Below are positions 25,261-34,430 of a stretch of DNA of 45,678 nucleotides, piece after piece. The DNA comes from a virus. A program made the position numbers and the translations under genes. Positions within the stretch are counted from its first letter, which is position 1, and each line of letters opens with the position of its first letter. The notes beneath the pieces were generated by a model that saw only the letters and a list, made by a program, of their open reading frames with translations, was not told where the DNA came from and made no database searches. The DNA lies in the IMG/VR virus record IMGVR_UViG_3300011013_000026, positions 1-45,678 of that record. One strand, written 5' to 3'.

Positions 25261-28200
25261 ATGGCAATTTTAGTAGGTACCGCTCGCAATAGATTTCCTG
25301 ATTTTGCTGAGCCAGTAGGCGGAGTACAGCAATTTTTAGACCGCAGCAAAGAAGTAATATCAGGTTTTTTAGAAGCTGCTGACGGACGAATTTTTAACAA
25401 TTCATTTGTTGAAGATGGAGTGCAGAATATAACTGGCTCTTCCTTTATTGATTCAAAGTTTTCTGATTTAATAGAGCCAACTAGGCGCCAGGTAACCACT
25501 CAGTTTCCGCAGGCTACCGTATTGTTGAAGAAAAGAATGTTTTCTTCCTTGCGCACTAATTATGACATACGCTTTATGGATGATGATGAACGCATTTTTA
25601 TGCGTGCAATCAAAAACCTGTTTCGCAGGAAAACAGAAGAGATTTCTTTCTATGAGAACTTAGTTGTACTTGAGAAATTAATCCAAGACCCAGAATTCTT
25701 AAATGTTAATAGTTTTTTTGATACCTACATTGATAGCTTTTTCACTGTAGCCAATTTAGGATTTGGACTAACTAATCTTATAGGCGGAGCTACAGATGTT
25801 GCGTCGGCGCTGTCAAATACTATTTTAGACGGTATTGTTCCCGACCCCAAAGTTTTTCTTCGGTTGAAAAAAATCCAAGAGCGTGCTCGTCAAAATAAGT
25901 TTACTACTTGGATTATCGATCCTGAGATGACCAATTTTTCAGGCACCGGACCCGGGGTAGGCGTTATTGAGTTCACATGGATGACTAAAGTAGTCACTAC
26001 CACATCTATACGCCCTGGCGGTGGCAAATGCACTATTACTATAGAAGACCCTTATAGATTAACTAGAATTACTGAGTCAGATATTGATCTAGCCCTGCGG
26101 CAGGCTTTTTCTGAAGAATCAGGCCCTGTCGCATTCTTTGATGTTACGGGCCGCCAGCAATTAGAAGAATCTCAGAATCTAGATATGGAGCTCAATAATC
26201 TTCGTGCTGGCCGAGGTGTTAGTCAAATAAATTTTGAATATACTACTACAGGAGAGCCATTTGCCACCCTGGTAGATTTCAATATACCATTTACTGTTAG
26301 CACACTTAATCAAATTCCATCTGACCAGGCATTGGGCGCTACAGAGATTACTAGATTTGTGGCAATCATTAACAACCTAAGAAGTTATAAGGCCATACAA
26401 AATAGAGCAACTACCAGTATCCATACTGGAAATAAGAAATTCGGACCGATACGTGACAAGATGCGCAGGGAGTTCGTAGGGCATCATATATTTCAGCAAA
26501 TGGACTCAGTACATGTATTTGCCAATAGCTTTACTAGAGATGCCACGCCTATTTATGATAGCAGAATCGATTTGCTTTTGCATAATAATTTAGACAAGAT
26601 TCTCACTAGGGAAGAAGATACGGGCAAATTAGACGATGAGATGCTTGAGCTGGAGCGCCAAGCGATAGCTCCAGAAATGAGCCTTATTGAATATAAAGTT
26701 TATAGAAACCCTATTGAGTGGCGTGGTACTGGCCCTCAGTTATTTGAGGGCCTAGTTGAAAAGGTGTCCTCAAGTTATGTTGCCTCAGAGGGCAAGTTCA
26801 TGCTGTTCGTAAAGGCCAATGACAATATGGAGTACCTTAAACTTTCTCGTATCAATCAAACTCCAGGTTTGACCCAGCCTCAGGGAGTATTAGAAGACCC
26901 GTTAACTCCATATGATATAAAAGTAGAGCCAACTACCGGCATCATTGAGGACAGGGTCTTATCAGAGACTAATAGAAAACGATTATCTTTTTTACGATTT
27001 GATGACGGGCCACTTTTAGGTGAAACTATAGATATAGAAGAACGCCTGATTTCCGATACTGCAGAGGGTGTAAGTGCTATTTTGGCCTACCAGCACGTCC
27101 CTGGCCTGGTTTATAAGTGGAAAGAAGGTATTATTAGTGCAACACAGGATGTAAATCTAACACGTCCCCTATCGCGCAGAAGGGCCACTCTAGGAGACAT
27201 TAGGGAAGATTTCGGTCTGACCTTAACTAATAGCCCTTTTTCCAATATAGATGCTGCTGATGTTATTAGCATACTTATTACTGGGCAGCCTTATGATTAT
27301 AATAATTTTCTTCAATCCGCTATAGACTCATCAAACTTCACAGTGGATAATGACACAAATAATAGAACATATTTTAATTATTTGTTTGACTTTTTAGAAA
27401 GGCAAAATCAGTTAATAGGCGGGTTTATACCTGCTAAGAGATCCAACATAGATCCGAATGTATCTGTAAATGCATTCAGAGAACAGGGGCGCCTGACTAG
27501 GTTTAGTTCTCAACTGTCTACACTTCAAAGTAAAAAAGCTCGTTTGTTAGATCGAATAGAAGATTTAAATGCCGGCAAAGAAAGTTTGGAGATATCATTC
27601 CTTATTAATGATCTAGGCACCCAAGTGGCTAGCTTCGATGACCAAATAAATAGAATTAATGCGCAAGCGACACAGGCCAGTTTAGGTGTAAATGCTGGCG
27701 ATGCAGTATTTAAGCAGTATGGCAACGCCATTCAGGTTCATTTTAGAGACGAAGAACATGTAGAAGTGAGGCGCTTGCTTCGTTATGCATTGAAAAACAA
27801 ACCAGAAGAAGTGCGTTATAATCAGGATAAAAGATATTTTATTGTAGCAGAACAATATGATATTGATGCAAATATAAGGGCTTATGTTTTGCAATTAAAG
27901 AATCAAGCGCCCGATTTGTTTACAAGTGAGTATAAAACACCATTAGAAATATGTACCCAGGTGGCAAATACTATTGATTTTGAGTTTTTTGCCGACGCTC
28001 AAGGCAATATACAGTTCCGTCCTCCAGAATATAATAAAACACCCCTTTCCTTGTTGTTGCGCATGGCAGAAATGAGCGCAACAGACGGTGTGTCCTTAAT
28101 TCCTCAGTTTTTGATCAAATTACTTACTAGTAGGACGGATCTTACTAGGCAAAAGCTATTTGAGATAGAATTACAAATACTTGAGCAAGGCCTATTGCTT

Positions 28201-30054
28201 GGTCTATCAAGGTCGGACTTTAATGGCTTCGGCATTAGTCTGGCTGTATATCGGCAGAGAGGGGGTGTGTCAGGCACTAGTCTGTCAGTGGCTGGATCAA
28301 GTGTTAATCCGAACCAGGCCTTTTCTCTTAGTGATAATATTTTGTTGGATAGTTTAGAAAGTGACAGTATTTTTACTGAAAAGCAACAAACAGAGGCCAT
28401 TTTTTCAGCGCCGGCTTCCACTCAGATTGACAGAGATGTGGAATCATTAAATGATACAATCACAGACATAATAGTAGTTAGGAATCAGCTTGCTGATTTA
28501 AAAGGCTCAACGACTCCCAAGCTGGATTCTGAGGCCCCTGATGACCGAAGGGTTATTGCTGATGAGATACGCAAATTTGACTCTGCGGCTGACGGCACAT
28601 ATGTAAGCCGTTTGAGAGCTACTAATATTATAGCGCAGTTAGTTTCTGAGAGGCAATCTTTAATTCAAATATTCGCTCGTTTAAAAGAAGACACGATAAA
28701 CGTAGAAGAGCTTAATGACAAGGCCGCAGGGCTTAAAATATTGGCTGCTTTGACTGGCGGAGCGGCGGCAGATTTATTGGGACAGCCATTAGCGTCTCCT
28801 ACCCTACCCAAATCTTTAAGGGATTTGATTATTGATGATACTGCAAATCTTGATGGTTTTAATTCCAGAAAAAGATATATAATAGAAGACAAGCAAATAC
28901 TCACTATGGACTTCAGCATTGAGCCTCCTACTTTTAACAGAATAGATGTAAATGGCACAGAGGACTTGGTAGGGCAGCAATTAACAGAGGCCAACGCCTT
29001 AATGTTTTGGGCAGGTGCTACTGATTTTGACTCATGGCGACAATTTGGCTTTAGAACTGAAGCGCCTCTAAATAGGCCTTTTTTGAAGGACCCAGAGACC
29101 CAGTGCGCGCCTTATGCGGTATTTAAGCTTTTGCAGCAAAGAAGAAAGATACATCACGGCACTATTACTATAGTAGGAAATGAATTTTATGAGCCAGGAG
29201 ACGTTGTATGGATAAATAATAGACAACTACTCTATTATGTTGAGTCTGTCCAACAGAATATTAATTTATCTACAGGCACATTTGCAACTACTTTGACCCT
29301 AACGTATGGCCACGCGCTAGGAGAATATATACCTACTCCTTTGGATGCAATTGGTAAAGCAATGCTTGCTGACAAAAAACGCCATTTTGGAGATTTAAAA
29401 GCAAATCGTACTGCCGTTCCTTCTGCAGACGTGGTATACCTTGGCACCATGGCTTTTCCCATATCTAGTTCGTTTAATGACCTGACTAATTTGTTCGCTA
29501 GCAGTGATAGCGGCAATAATGAGGGAGTGACTGAAGGTCTTCGCAAACTAAATGAAGATTTCAAAAGGCAGAATACAGACGTGGCTTATAATGCTATACG
29601 CAAAGCAAATCAAAGAATAAATGACACAAATAGCTCTATAGCAAGGATAGAATTGCGTGGATACTTTACTGGCTTTGGCAGTGGCGAGCAACGTACAAGG
29701 AATTTCTTAAATATGGCAGATGAATTGTTGCGAAATAATAATGCAACAATTAACACAGCTATATCTAATGATATAAATTTGAAAATACAAGAAGGAGAGC
29801 TGCCTTCTAGCTTTACTGTCTCAATGAACCCTCTAAATGTAGAGATCGTTGCTCCTATTAATCTAACTACTGCTTTGACAGAAAAGCAGGCGCGTTTACG
29901 TAGGTTTCCTAGCGCACAAGCATGGGCCTGTGCTAATGAAATACAGTCAGACGAGGGTGATGGCTTGCCAGTAAATTGTATTGATATTTATTATGTTGTA
30001 GAAAAGAGTCGTGTTTCTGATACGGAAGGAACGCAAACTCTGGACGACTTGTGA
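25261..30054 (+). CDS. Very large baseplate hub protein (1597 aa)
   Basis: Probable central hub that joins tube and spike. Residues ~210-280 have a tube-like beta domain (TTWIIDPEMTNFSGTGPGVG..EFTWMTKVV...GGGKCTITIEDPYR). Two coiled-coil stretches lie at ~740-805 and ~1060-1160. A gp27/gpD-like region is seen at ~880-960 (TPLEICTQVANTIDFEFFAD..GNIQFRPPEYN) and at ~1255-1370, with CAPYAVFKLLQQRRKIHHGT (about 1283-1302), then NEFYEPGDVVWINNRQLLYYVESV, LTLTYGHALGEYIPTPLDA. The C-terminus is polar. T4 gp27 is about 390 aa, so this is some four times larger, with long inserts. No DGY motif is present. The spike gene follows 27 nt later. Confidence 0.7.
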   Translation: MAILVGTARNRFPDFAEPVGGVQQFLDRSKEVISGFLEAADGRIFNNSFVEDGVQNITGSSFIDSKFSDLIEPTRRQVTTQFPQATVLLKKRMFSSLRTNYDIRFMDDDERIFMRAIKNLFRRKTEEISFYENLVVLEKLIQDPEFLNVNSFFDTYIDSFFTVANLGFGLTNLIGGATDVASALSNTILDGIVPDPKVFLRLKKIQERARQNKFTTWIIDPEMTNFSGTGPGVGVIEFTWMTKVVTTTSIRPGGGKCTITIEDPYRLTRITESDIDLALRQAFSEESGPVAFFDVTGRQQLEESQNLDMELNNLRAGRGVSQINFEYTTTGEPFATLVDFNIPFTVSTLNQIPSDQALGATEITRFVAIINNLRSYKAIQNRATTSIHTGNKKFGPIRDKMRREFVGHHIFQQMDSVHVFANSFTRDATPIYDSRIDLLLHNNLDKILTREEDTGKLDDEMLELERQAIAPEMSLIEYKVYRNPIEWRGTGPQLFEGLVEKVSSSYVASEGKFMLFVKANDNMEYLKLSRINQTPGLTQPQGVLEDPLTPYDIKVEPTTGIIEDRVLSETNRKRLSFLRFDDGPLLGETIDIEERLISDTAEGVSAILAYQHVPGLVYKWKEGIISATQDVNLTRPLSRRRATLGDIREDFGLTLTNSPFSNIDAADVISILITGQPYDYNNFLQSAIDSSNFTVDNDTNNRTYFNYLFDFLERQNQLIGGFIPAKRSNIDPNVSVNAFREQGRLTRFSSQLSTLQSKKARLLDRIEDLNAGKESLEISFLINDLGTQVASFDDQINRINAQATQASLGVNAGDAVFKQYGNAIQVHFRDEEHVEVRRLLRYALKNKPEEVRYNQDKRYFIVAEQYDIDANIRAYVLQLKNQAPDLFTSEYKTPLEICTQVANTIDFEFFADAQGNIQFRPPEYNKTPLSLLLRMAEMSATDGVSLIPQFLIKLLTSRTDLTRQKLFEIELQILEQGLLLGLSRSDFNGFGISLAVYRQRGGVSGTSLSVAGSSVNPNQAFSLSDNILLDSLESDSIFTEKQQTEAIFSAPASTQIDRDVESLNDTITDIIVVRNQLADLKGSTTPKLDSEAPDDRRVIADEIRKFDSAADGTYVSRLRATNIIAQLVSERQSLIQIFARLKEDTINVEELNDKAAGLKILAALTGGAAADLLGQPLASPTLPKSLRDLIIDDTANLDGFNSRKRYIIEDKQILTMDFSIEPPTFNRIDVNGTEDLVGQQLTEANALMFWAGATDFDSWRQFGFRTEAPLNRPFLKDPETQCAPYAVFKLLQQRRKIHHGTITIVGNEFYEPGDVVWINNRQLLYYVESVQQNINLSTGTFATTLTLTYGHALGEYIPTPLDAIGKAMLADKKRHFGDLKANRTAVPSADVVYLGTMAFPISSSFNDLTNLFASSDSGNNEGVTEGLRKLNEDFKRQNTDVAYNAIRKANQRINDTNSSIARIELRGYFTGFGSGEQRTRNFLNMADELLRNNNATINTAISNDINLKIQEGELPSSFTVSMNPLNVEIVAPINLTTALTEKQARLRRFPSAQAWACANEIQSDEGDGLPVNCIDIYYVVEKSRVSDTEGTQTLDDL

Positions 30055-30081
30055 ACCAAGACCAGACCTGTTAGGTGATTA

Positions 30082-32094
30082 ATGGCTATTAGACAACCCA
30101 TATTGCGTCCGGCAGTCATTGTCGGCGGTATCAATCCAACTGACCAAACTTGCATTGTGCAATTCAGCGATAGGTCGGACGGAGAAGATAATAGGAAAAG
30201 AGTAACCCTTCCCCACCCTATGGCCTCTAGCGGCTGGGGTATTTTAGCAACTCCTACTACGGGCACTAGAGTAATGATAAATATGCAGCAAAATGAATTG
30301 CCGCATATTGTTTCCACAGTGCCCATCAGTCAATTCTCTAGTGATTTTAATAAATCCAGCAATGTAATCGATATAAGCGTAGACCAGCCAGGGTACCCTA
30401 TCCTGGCTGAGGGTTCTATGGCGCTACAGTCGGCAAGTGGCTCTAATATTTGTTTAGAAAATGATGGGAGAATATTGTTTGATGTAAATGATATTGAGTT
30501 AGAATACTCACCCAGATTTAATGCATTGTCAGAAAGTTACACGTCTCTTTATACAAATACTAATTCTCATAGACAAATTTCTGGCCCAATCAAAAGAGAC
30601 CTCAGGGAAAGGCCGGAATCTGTAGAAACATTATTTGACAAGTTATTAGACGTAGACACTGATACAGTATTGAGCAAAATAGGGAGGAATCCTCTTTTGC
30701 CTGCGGAGCCACTTACTGTTAATTTAAATTCTTCTAATGAAATCTTGAGAAACCCGGCTTTGGTAGAAAACAGAACCATGGTATATGAGTTCACACGCTC
30801 GGCCATGGTGCAAGATCACGCAAAGGAAGTAGAGCGCTTACAGGGCGCTGAGGGTCCTGCGTTCTTATCGCAAAATAGCAGGAGGGACTTGGCAAGGTCT
30901 GACATACTTAATCTTGGCTTGCATTTACCAAACAATCTCATAGAGCGAGTAGAAGGCACTGTGGTAGATTATTATGGAAATATTTTAGATATCAACAGGT
31001 CGAAAATAGAGTTTAGCGAGCTTATTAATTCTGAACAAATGAAAAATGCAGACAAGCGTATGGAGATCGAGGCCGCCTTACTCCGAAGGTCTATTAAGTA
31101 TCATTTTGAGATAAATGCACGGAAGGAGGGATTGGCAGAGACCACTACTGACGTTTTGGACGGTGTAAACGCAGATGACGAGTCCTCAAACATAGGGTAC
31201 TCACATTCTAGATTTAGTATGGACATTGATGGAGAGGGATTTGTCAAGCTAAACATACCTTCTACATCCAATGTAGGAAACATACCTTTATTGTCTAGGT
31301 ACTCTAATGCTTTTGACAAAGAAGCAGTGGTAGATAGGGGCGAAGACAAGCGCAATGATGGCACATATCGTAATAATCCACGAGTAGATGTTCTTCATAT
31401 GGCATTTGGGAATACAGAGGGACTGGGCATAGATGTTCCGCCCGAGTACATTCCAGATAATATAATATCTGAGGGTGCTCCTTTTAAATACCGAACTGCG
31501 TACCATGATGTTTTAAACATCGTTACAGATGTTCGATCAGAAGATGGCCCAGCGGCGCCTTTATTAACAGCATTAGACAATACTATTGACTTAGGAGAGG
31601 GAACAGCCTCGCCTAATGCTGGTGGACGCAGCATGCATGCTAATTTAGACGGCAGCTTGGAGCTCAATATAGGCAGAGATGTTTCTGATTTTAAATCTAT
31701 ATTGGTGGATACTGCTGGCGGCATAGTCTCATCTTTGGGAAAAGACAAAAATGGCAATAGCATTACTACTCAGACAGATGGCGATGTACAAATACAGGTT
31801 GGCGGCTCCAGTGTTAGAGGTGAAGAGGCAGCAACTACGAATAATTTCACTATGTTTGTTCGAGCAGGAGATGGCCAGTTCCATAAGATAGAAATGAATG
31901 AAAATGGCGTGTTCATAACTAGTGCTCCAAATACTAATTTGGTTTTGGAATCTAATAAGAACCTGGTACTAAGTGCCAAGGGGCAGACCTTGCTTGGCGG
32001 AGAGAGCATTCAGGTATACGGATCTTTTGCCAATAATGGAGATACCATCTCTGGCGAGCGACTATTTTTGAGAAACGGTAAAGAGGTAAAATAA
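30082..32094 (+). CDS. Tail spike, gp5/VgrG-like OB-fold and beta-prism (670 aa)
   Basis: Membrane-piercing central spike below the hub. Residues ~1-110 are an OB-fold-like domain: AVIVGGINPTDQTCIVQF, RKRVTLPHPMASSGWGI.ATPTTGTRVMI and NELPHIVSTVP. Residues ~115-500 include SMALQSASGSNICLENDGRI and a long helical and polar insert. From ~510 to 660 repeated short strands appear (LDGSLELNIGRD, KSILVDTAGGIVSSLG, NLVLESNKNLVLSAKGQTLLGGESI), typical of the triple-stranded beta-prism of gp5 and VgrG. No lysozyme domain is visible. The gene ends in a TAATG overlap with the next. No DGY motif. Confidence 0.7.
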   Translation: MAIRQPILRPAVIVGGINPTDQTCIVQFSDRSDGEDNRKRVTLPHPMASSGWGILATPTTGTRVMINMQQNELPHIVSTVPISQFSSDFNKSSNVIDISVDQPGYPILAEGSMALQSASGSNICLENDGRILFDVNDIELEYSPRFNALSESYTSLYTNTNSHRQISGPIKRDLRERPESVETLFDKLLDVDTDTVLSKIGRNPLLPAEPLTVNLNSSNEILRNPALVENRTMVYEFTRSAMVQDHAKEVERLQGAEGPAFLSQNSRRDLARSDILNLGLHLPNNLIERVEGTVVDYYGNILDINRSKIEFSELINSEQMKNADKRMEIEAALLRRSIKYHFEINARKEGLAETTTDVLDGVNADDESSNIGYSHSRFSMDIDGEGFVKLNIPSTSNVGNIPLLSRYSNAFDKEAVVDRGEDKRNDGTYRNNPRVDVLHMAFGNTEGLGIDVPPEYIPDNIISEGAPFKYRTAYHDVLNIVTDVRSEDGPAAPLLTALDNTIDLGEGTASPNAGGRSMHANLDGSLELNIGRDVSDFKSILVDTAGGIVSSLGKDKNGNSITTQTDGDVQIQVGGSSVRGEEAATTNNFTMFVRAGDGQFHKIEMNENGVFITSAPNTNLVLESNKNLVLSAKGQTLLGGESIQVYGSFANNGDTISGERLFLRNGKEVK

Positions 32095-34430
32095 TGGCAG
32101 CGTGTTTCCCACCAGCTCCGGTAAATCCAGTCAATGAAGTCTTATTAGGTGCTTTTGGCGATAATTTTTTCCCTCCATATGCTCCTCAGTTTCAGCCCAC
32201 TAACAGAGGTGATATGGTCAATGAGACCTTATTGCAGTTGGTAATACCAGGCACGGGAAAAGTAAAGCCAATAGGTGAGCCGGACCAAAAGCATATATCA
32301 GAAATATTATCTCCAATTACAGGAGCATTAGGCACGGTATTCGCCATGTTCGCCCCGCTGTATATCATACTTGATTTGATAAGAGCGATAATAGATATTA
32401 TTTGTGCATTTTTCAACCCCACTCCAGTAATTACCAGTATAGTAGATCTAATGATTACCGTGATACCAGGGGTAATCGGGTTGTACCCCCCCCTTTCAAG
32501 CATACTGCATGCTATTAATGCAGCTAAGGTTATTACCGCTACTGTAGTATCATTATTGTCTGCAGTCATACCTATTATTGACTTAATTGTACGCAATGCC
32601 CTTTCGATTGTTGATATTATTGCTGATGGAAACATAGATGCTGTAGAGGCTGTTTTGCAGAAAGTATGCATTCTGCTGGAAACATTTGCTAATGAATTAG
32701 GGGGCCTTGCTCCTCTCAGCTTTATATTAGAAATGTTGGACTTATTCACAAGCCTGGGTTCTAAGCTCTTTTGCCCTGCTGATGATGAGTGCTGTGACAC
32801 AGAGGCATGCCCTCCTATCATTCTAGACCCTCCTAGTGGAAACGCTCAAGTGATAGCTGTTGGTGGAGGCTTGACGCTATTGGACATACTAGGTCCTTTA
32901 AAAGCAATACCCATCCACGAATTACTACCCTTTCCTCCCGTAACTGAAGAGATCCTGTTTATTGAGGAAACCGAGATTCCTTTGGAGGCAGTAGGTGATG
33001 TATTTAATCAGGTTGCAGAGCTGATAGACGATTTGCTTGTCCAGCTTTCAGTATTTTCAGGAGGTTTAGTAACTCTTCCAGAGGATACCACGTCTTTTCT
33101 TACAGATGTAGGAGAGCAATTATCTGAAATAACCATACCGAGAATAGCGATAGGGCCGTTCCCTGAATTCCTTGATTTATTACCATTTGTCAGTAGCGAA
33201 GATCTAGAGGGCTTTGTTATTATACCGCGATCCTTTACCATAGAGATTTTAGACGTTCCTAATCTTGCAGATCTGCCTAATTTTATTGTGTCCCCTGACA
33301 AGATACCTGGAGCACAGAGTACATTTGACCCTGCCACTATACGCTTGGTCATCTTCGAGGTGGTTTATCCTCCGGGAGCAGAACTGGGACCTACTACAGA
33401 CCCTACTACAACTACGCTAACGCGTTCGGATGATATATCCCTTGCTGAGTATCAAGCAATAATTGCGGACGGCAAATTTACGCAATTTGATCAAGTATGG
33501 TTTGATTTTGCAGTAGTTAGCGGAACTGCAAAATCAGTTACTGCTCAGCCCAAGATTGGTGAGGATGTGCAAGAAGATGGGTCTTCGCAGGAGCGCGCCA
33601 GATTTTTCGAGGTAGCTTCTGTTGTTGCAGGAGGCTCTGGACCGTTAGATTGTACGTATGCCATCATACCAGACATTGACACCCTGTTGCAGCTTGCGCT
33701 AATAAGTTTGGGTTGCCAGGAAGACATCAGGGATGCCGCTGACGCTGTAGGAGAGCTCGTCAGGGAGACTTCCGCAGGGATCGAAGCTACAACTGGTGGC
33801 GAAGACAGAAGCGGTTTTGAGCCCTTAGACGATAAGGTAGGGCGTAAGTTCCCGCCATTACCAACAGACTTGGACGAGTGCCTGCAGCGTCAAACTGCAG
33901 ACCCTACAATAAGCCAGTCTGATTGCGTGACGGATATAATTACAGAATATATTGATGACGTAAAAGACTATGCTTTGGATGTGCTTTGTGTTGGAGTTAG
34001 TCGAGTGCAGAGTGATTTTGAAGTCACGCAAAGCTTTGTAGATGCCGATGGGAAAGATTTTTCTACTATAACTCTAATAGTCAGAGATGCAGGCAGGAAT
34101 AATTTATTGCAGGATTTTTTGCCAAACGCTACCGTGCCCGAGGATTTTTCTGCGGTATTTAATACCGACCTAGGAACTATCGGTCCTGTCATTTTTGATA
34201 GAGAGCTAGCTGTATTTCGTGCTAATATTACATCTGAGAAGGAAGGCGTTGCTAATATTAGCGGTGCATTCTTGATAAAGGGCAAGGTTTGTATGATTCC
34301 AGGTAAGTTTGAAGAGCTTCAAGTTACTGATAAGATACTCAACGTGACATTCCAACCCCCCGGTGGTTCTTTCCCACGCAGGCGTCGTCAAAACACTTAC
34401 GTCCAGAGTGCTGGAGGTAGGAGGCGATAA
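32094..34430 (+). CDS. Unrecognised baseplate-cluster protein with hydrophobic segments and Cys cluster (778 aa)
   Basis: I do not recognise the family. Residues ~76-107, ~111-130 and ~145-176 are long hydrophobic stretches (for example FAMFAPLYIILDLIRAIIDII), long enough to cross a membrane or form a buried amphipathic bundle; another hydrophobic stretch, ~191-226, runs into a Cys cluster at 227, 233, 234 and 239 (C-x5-CC-x4-C). Residues ~240-450 are Pro/Leu rich. The last ~110 residues look like a beta domain and end in a basic tail with two Arg runs (RRRR, RRR). It starts and ends with 1-nt TAATG overlaps, so it is co-translated with spike and next gene. It could be a spike-tip or injected membrane protein; this is inference. 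Confidence 0.55.
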   Translation: MAACFPPAPVNPVNEVLLGAFGDNFFPPYAPQFQPTNRGDMVNETLLQLVIPGTGKVKPIGEPDQKHISEILSPITGALGTVFAMFAPLYIILDLIRAIIDIICAFFNPTPVITSIVDLMITVIPGVIGLYPPLSSILHAINAAKVITATVVSLLSAVIPIIDLIVRNALSIVDIIADGNIDAVEAVLQKVCILLETFANELGGLAPLSFILEMLDLFTSLGSKLFCPADDECCDTEACPPIILDPPSGNAQVIAVGGGLTLLDILGPLKAIPIHELLPFPPVTEEILFIEETEIPLEAVGDVFNQVAELIDDLLVQLSVFSGGLVTLPEDTTSFLTDVGEQLSEITIPRIAIGPFPEFLDLLPFVSSEDLEGFVIIPRSFTIEILDVPNLADLPNFIVSPDKIPGAQSTFDPATIRLVIFEVVYPPGAELGPTTDPTTTTLTRSDDISLAEYQAIIADGKFTQFDQVWFDFAVVSGTAKSVTAQPKIGEDVQEDGSSQERARFFEVASVVAGGSGPLDCTYAIIPDIDTLLQLALISLGCQEDIRDAADAVGELVRETSAGIEATTGGEDRSGFEPLDDKVGRKFPPLPTDLDECLQRQTADPTISQSDCVTDIITEYIDDVKDYALDVLCVGVSRVQSDFEVTQSFVDADGKDFSTITLIVRDAGRNNLLQDFLPNATVPEDFSAVFNTDLGTIGPVIFDRELAVFRANITSEKEGVANISGAFLIKGKVCMIPGKFEELQVTDKILNVTFQPPGGSFPRRRRQNTYVQSAGGRRR

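Noticed and set aside
32192-32821. 209-aa reverse-strand ORF opposite the hydrophobic baseplate protein
   Set aside because: Its composition is the mirror of the + strand hydrophobic codons, and it is nested in a co-translated + strand operon. I treat it as a shadow.
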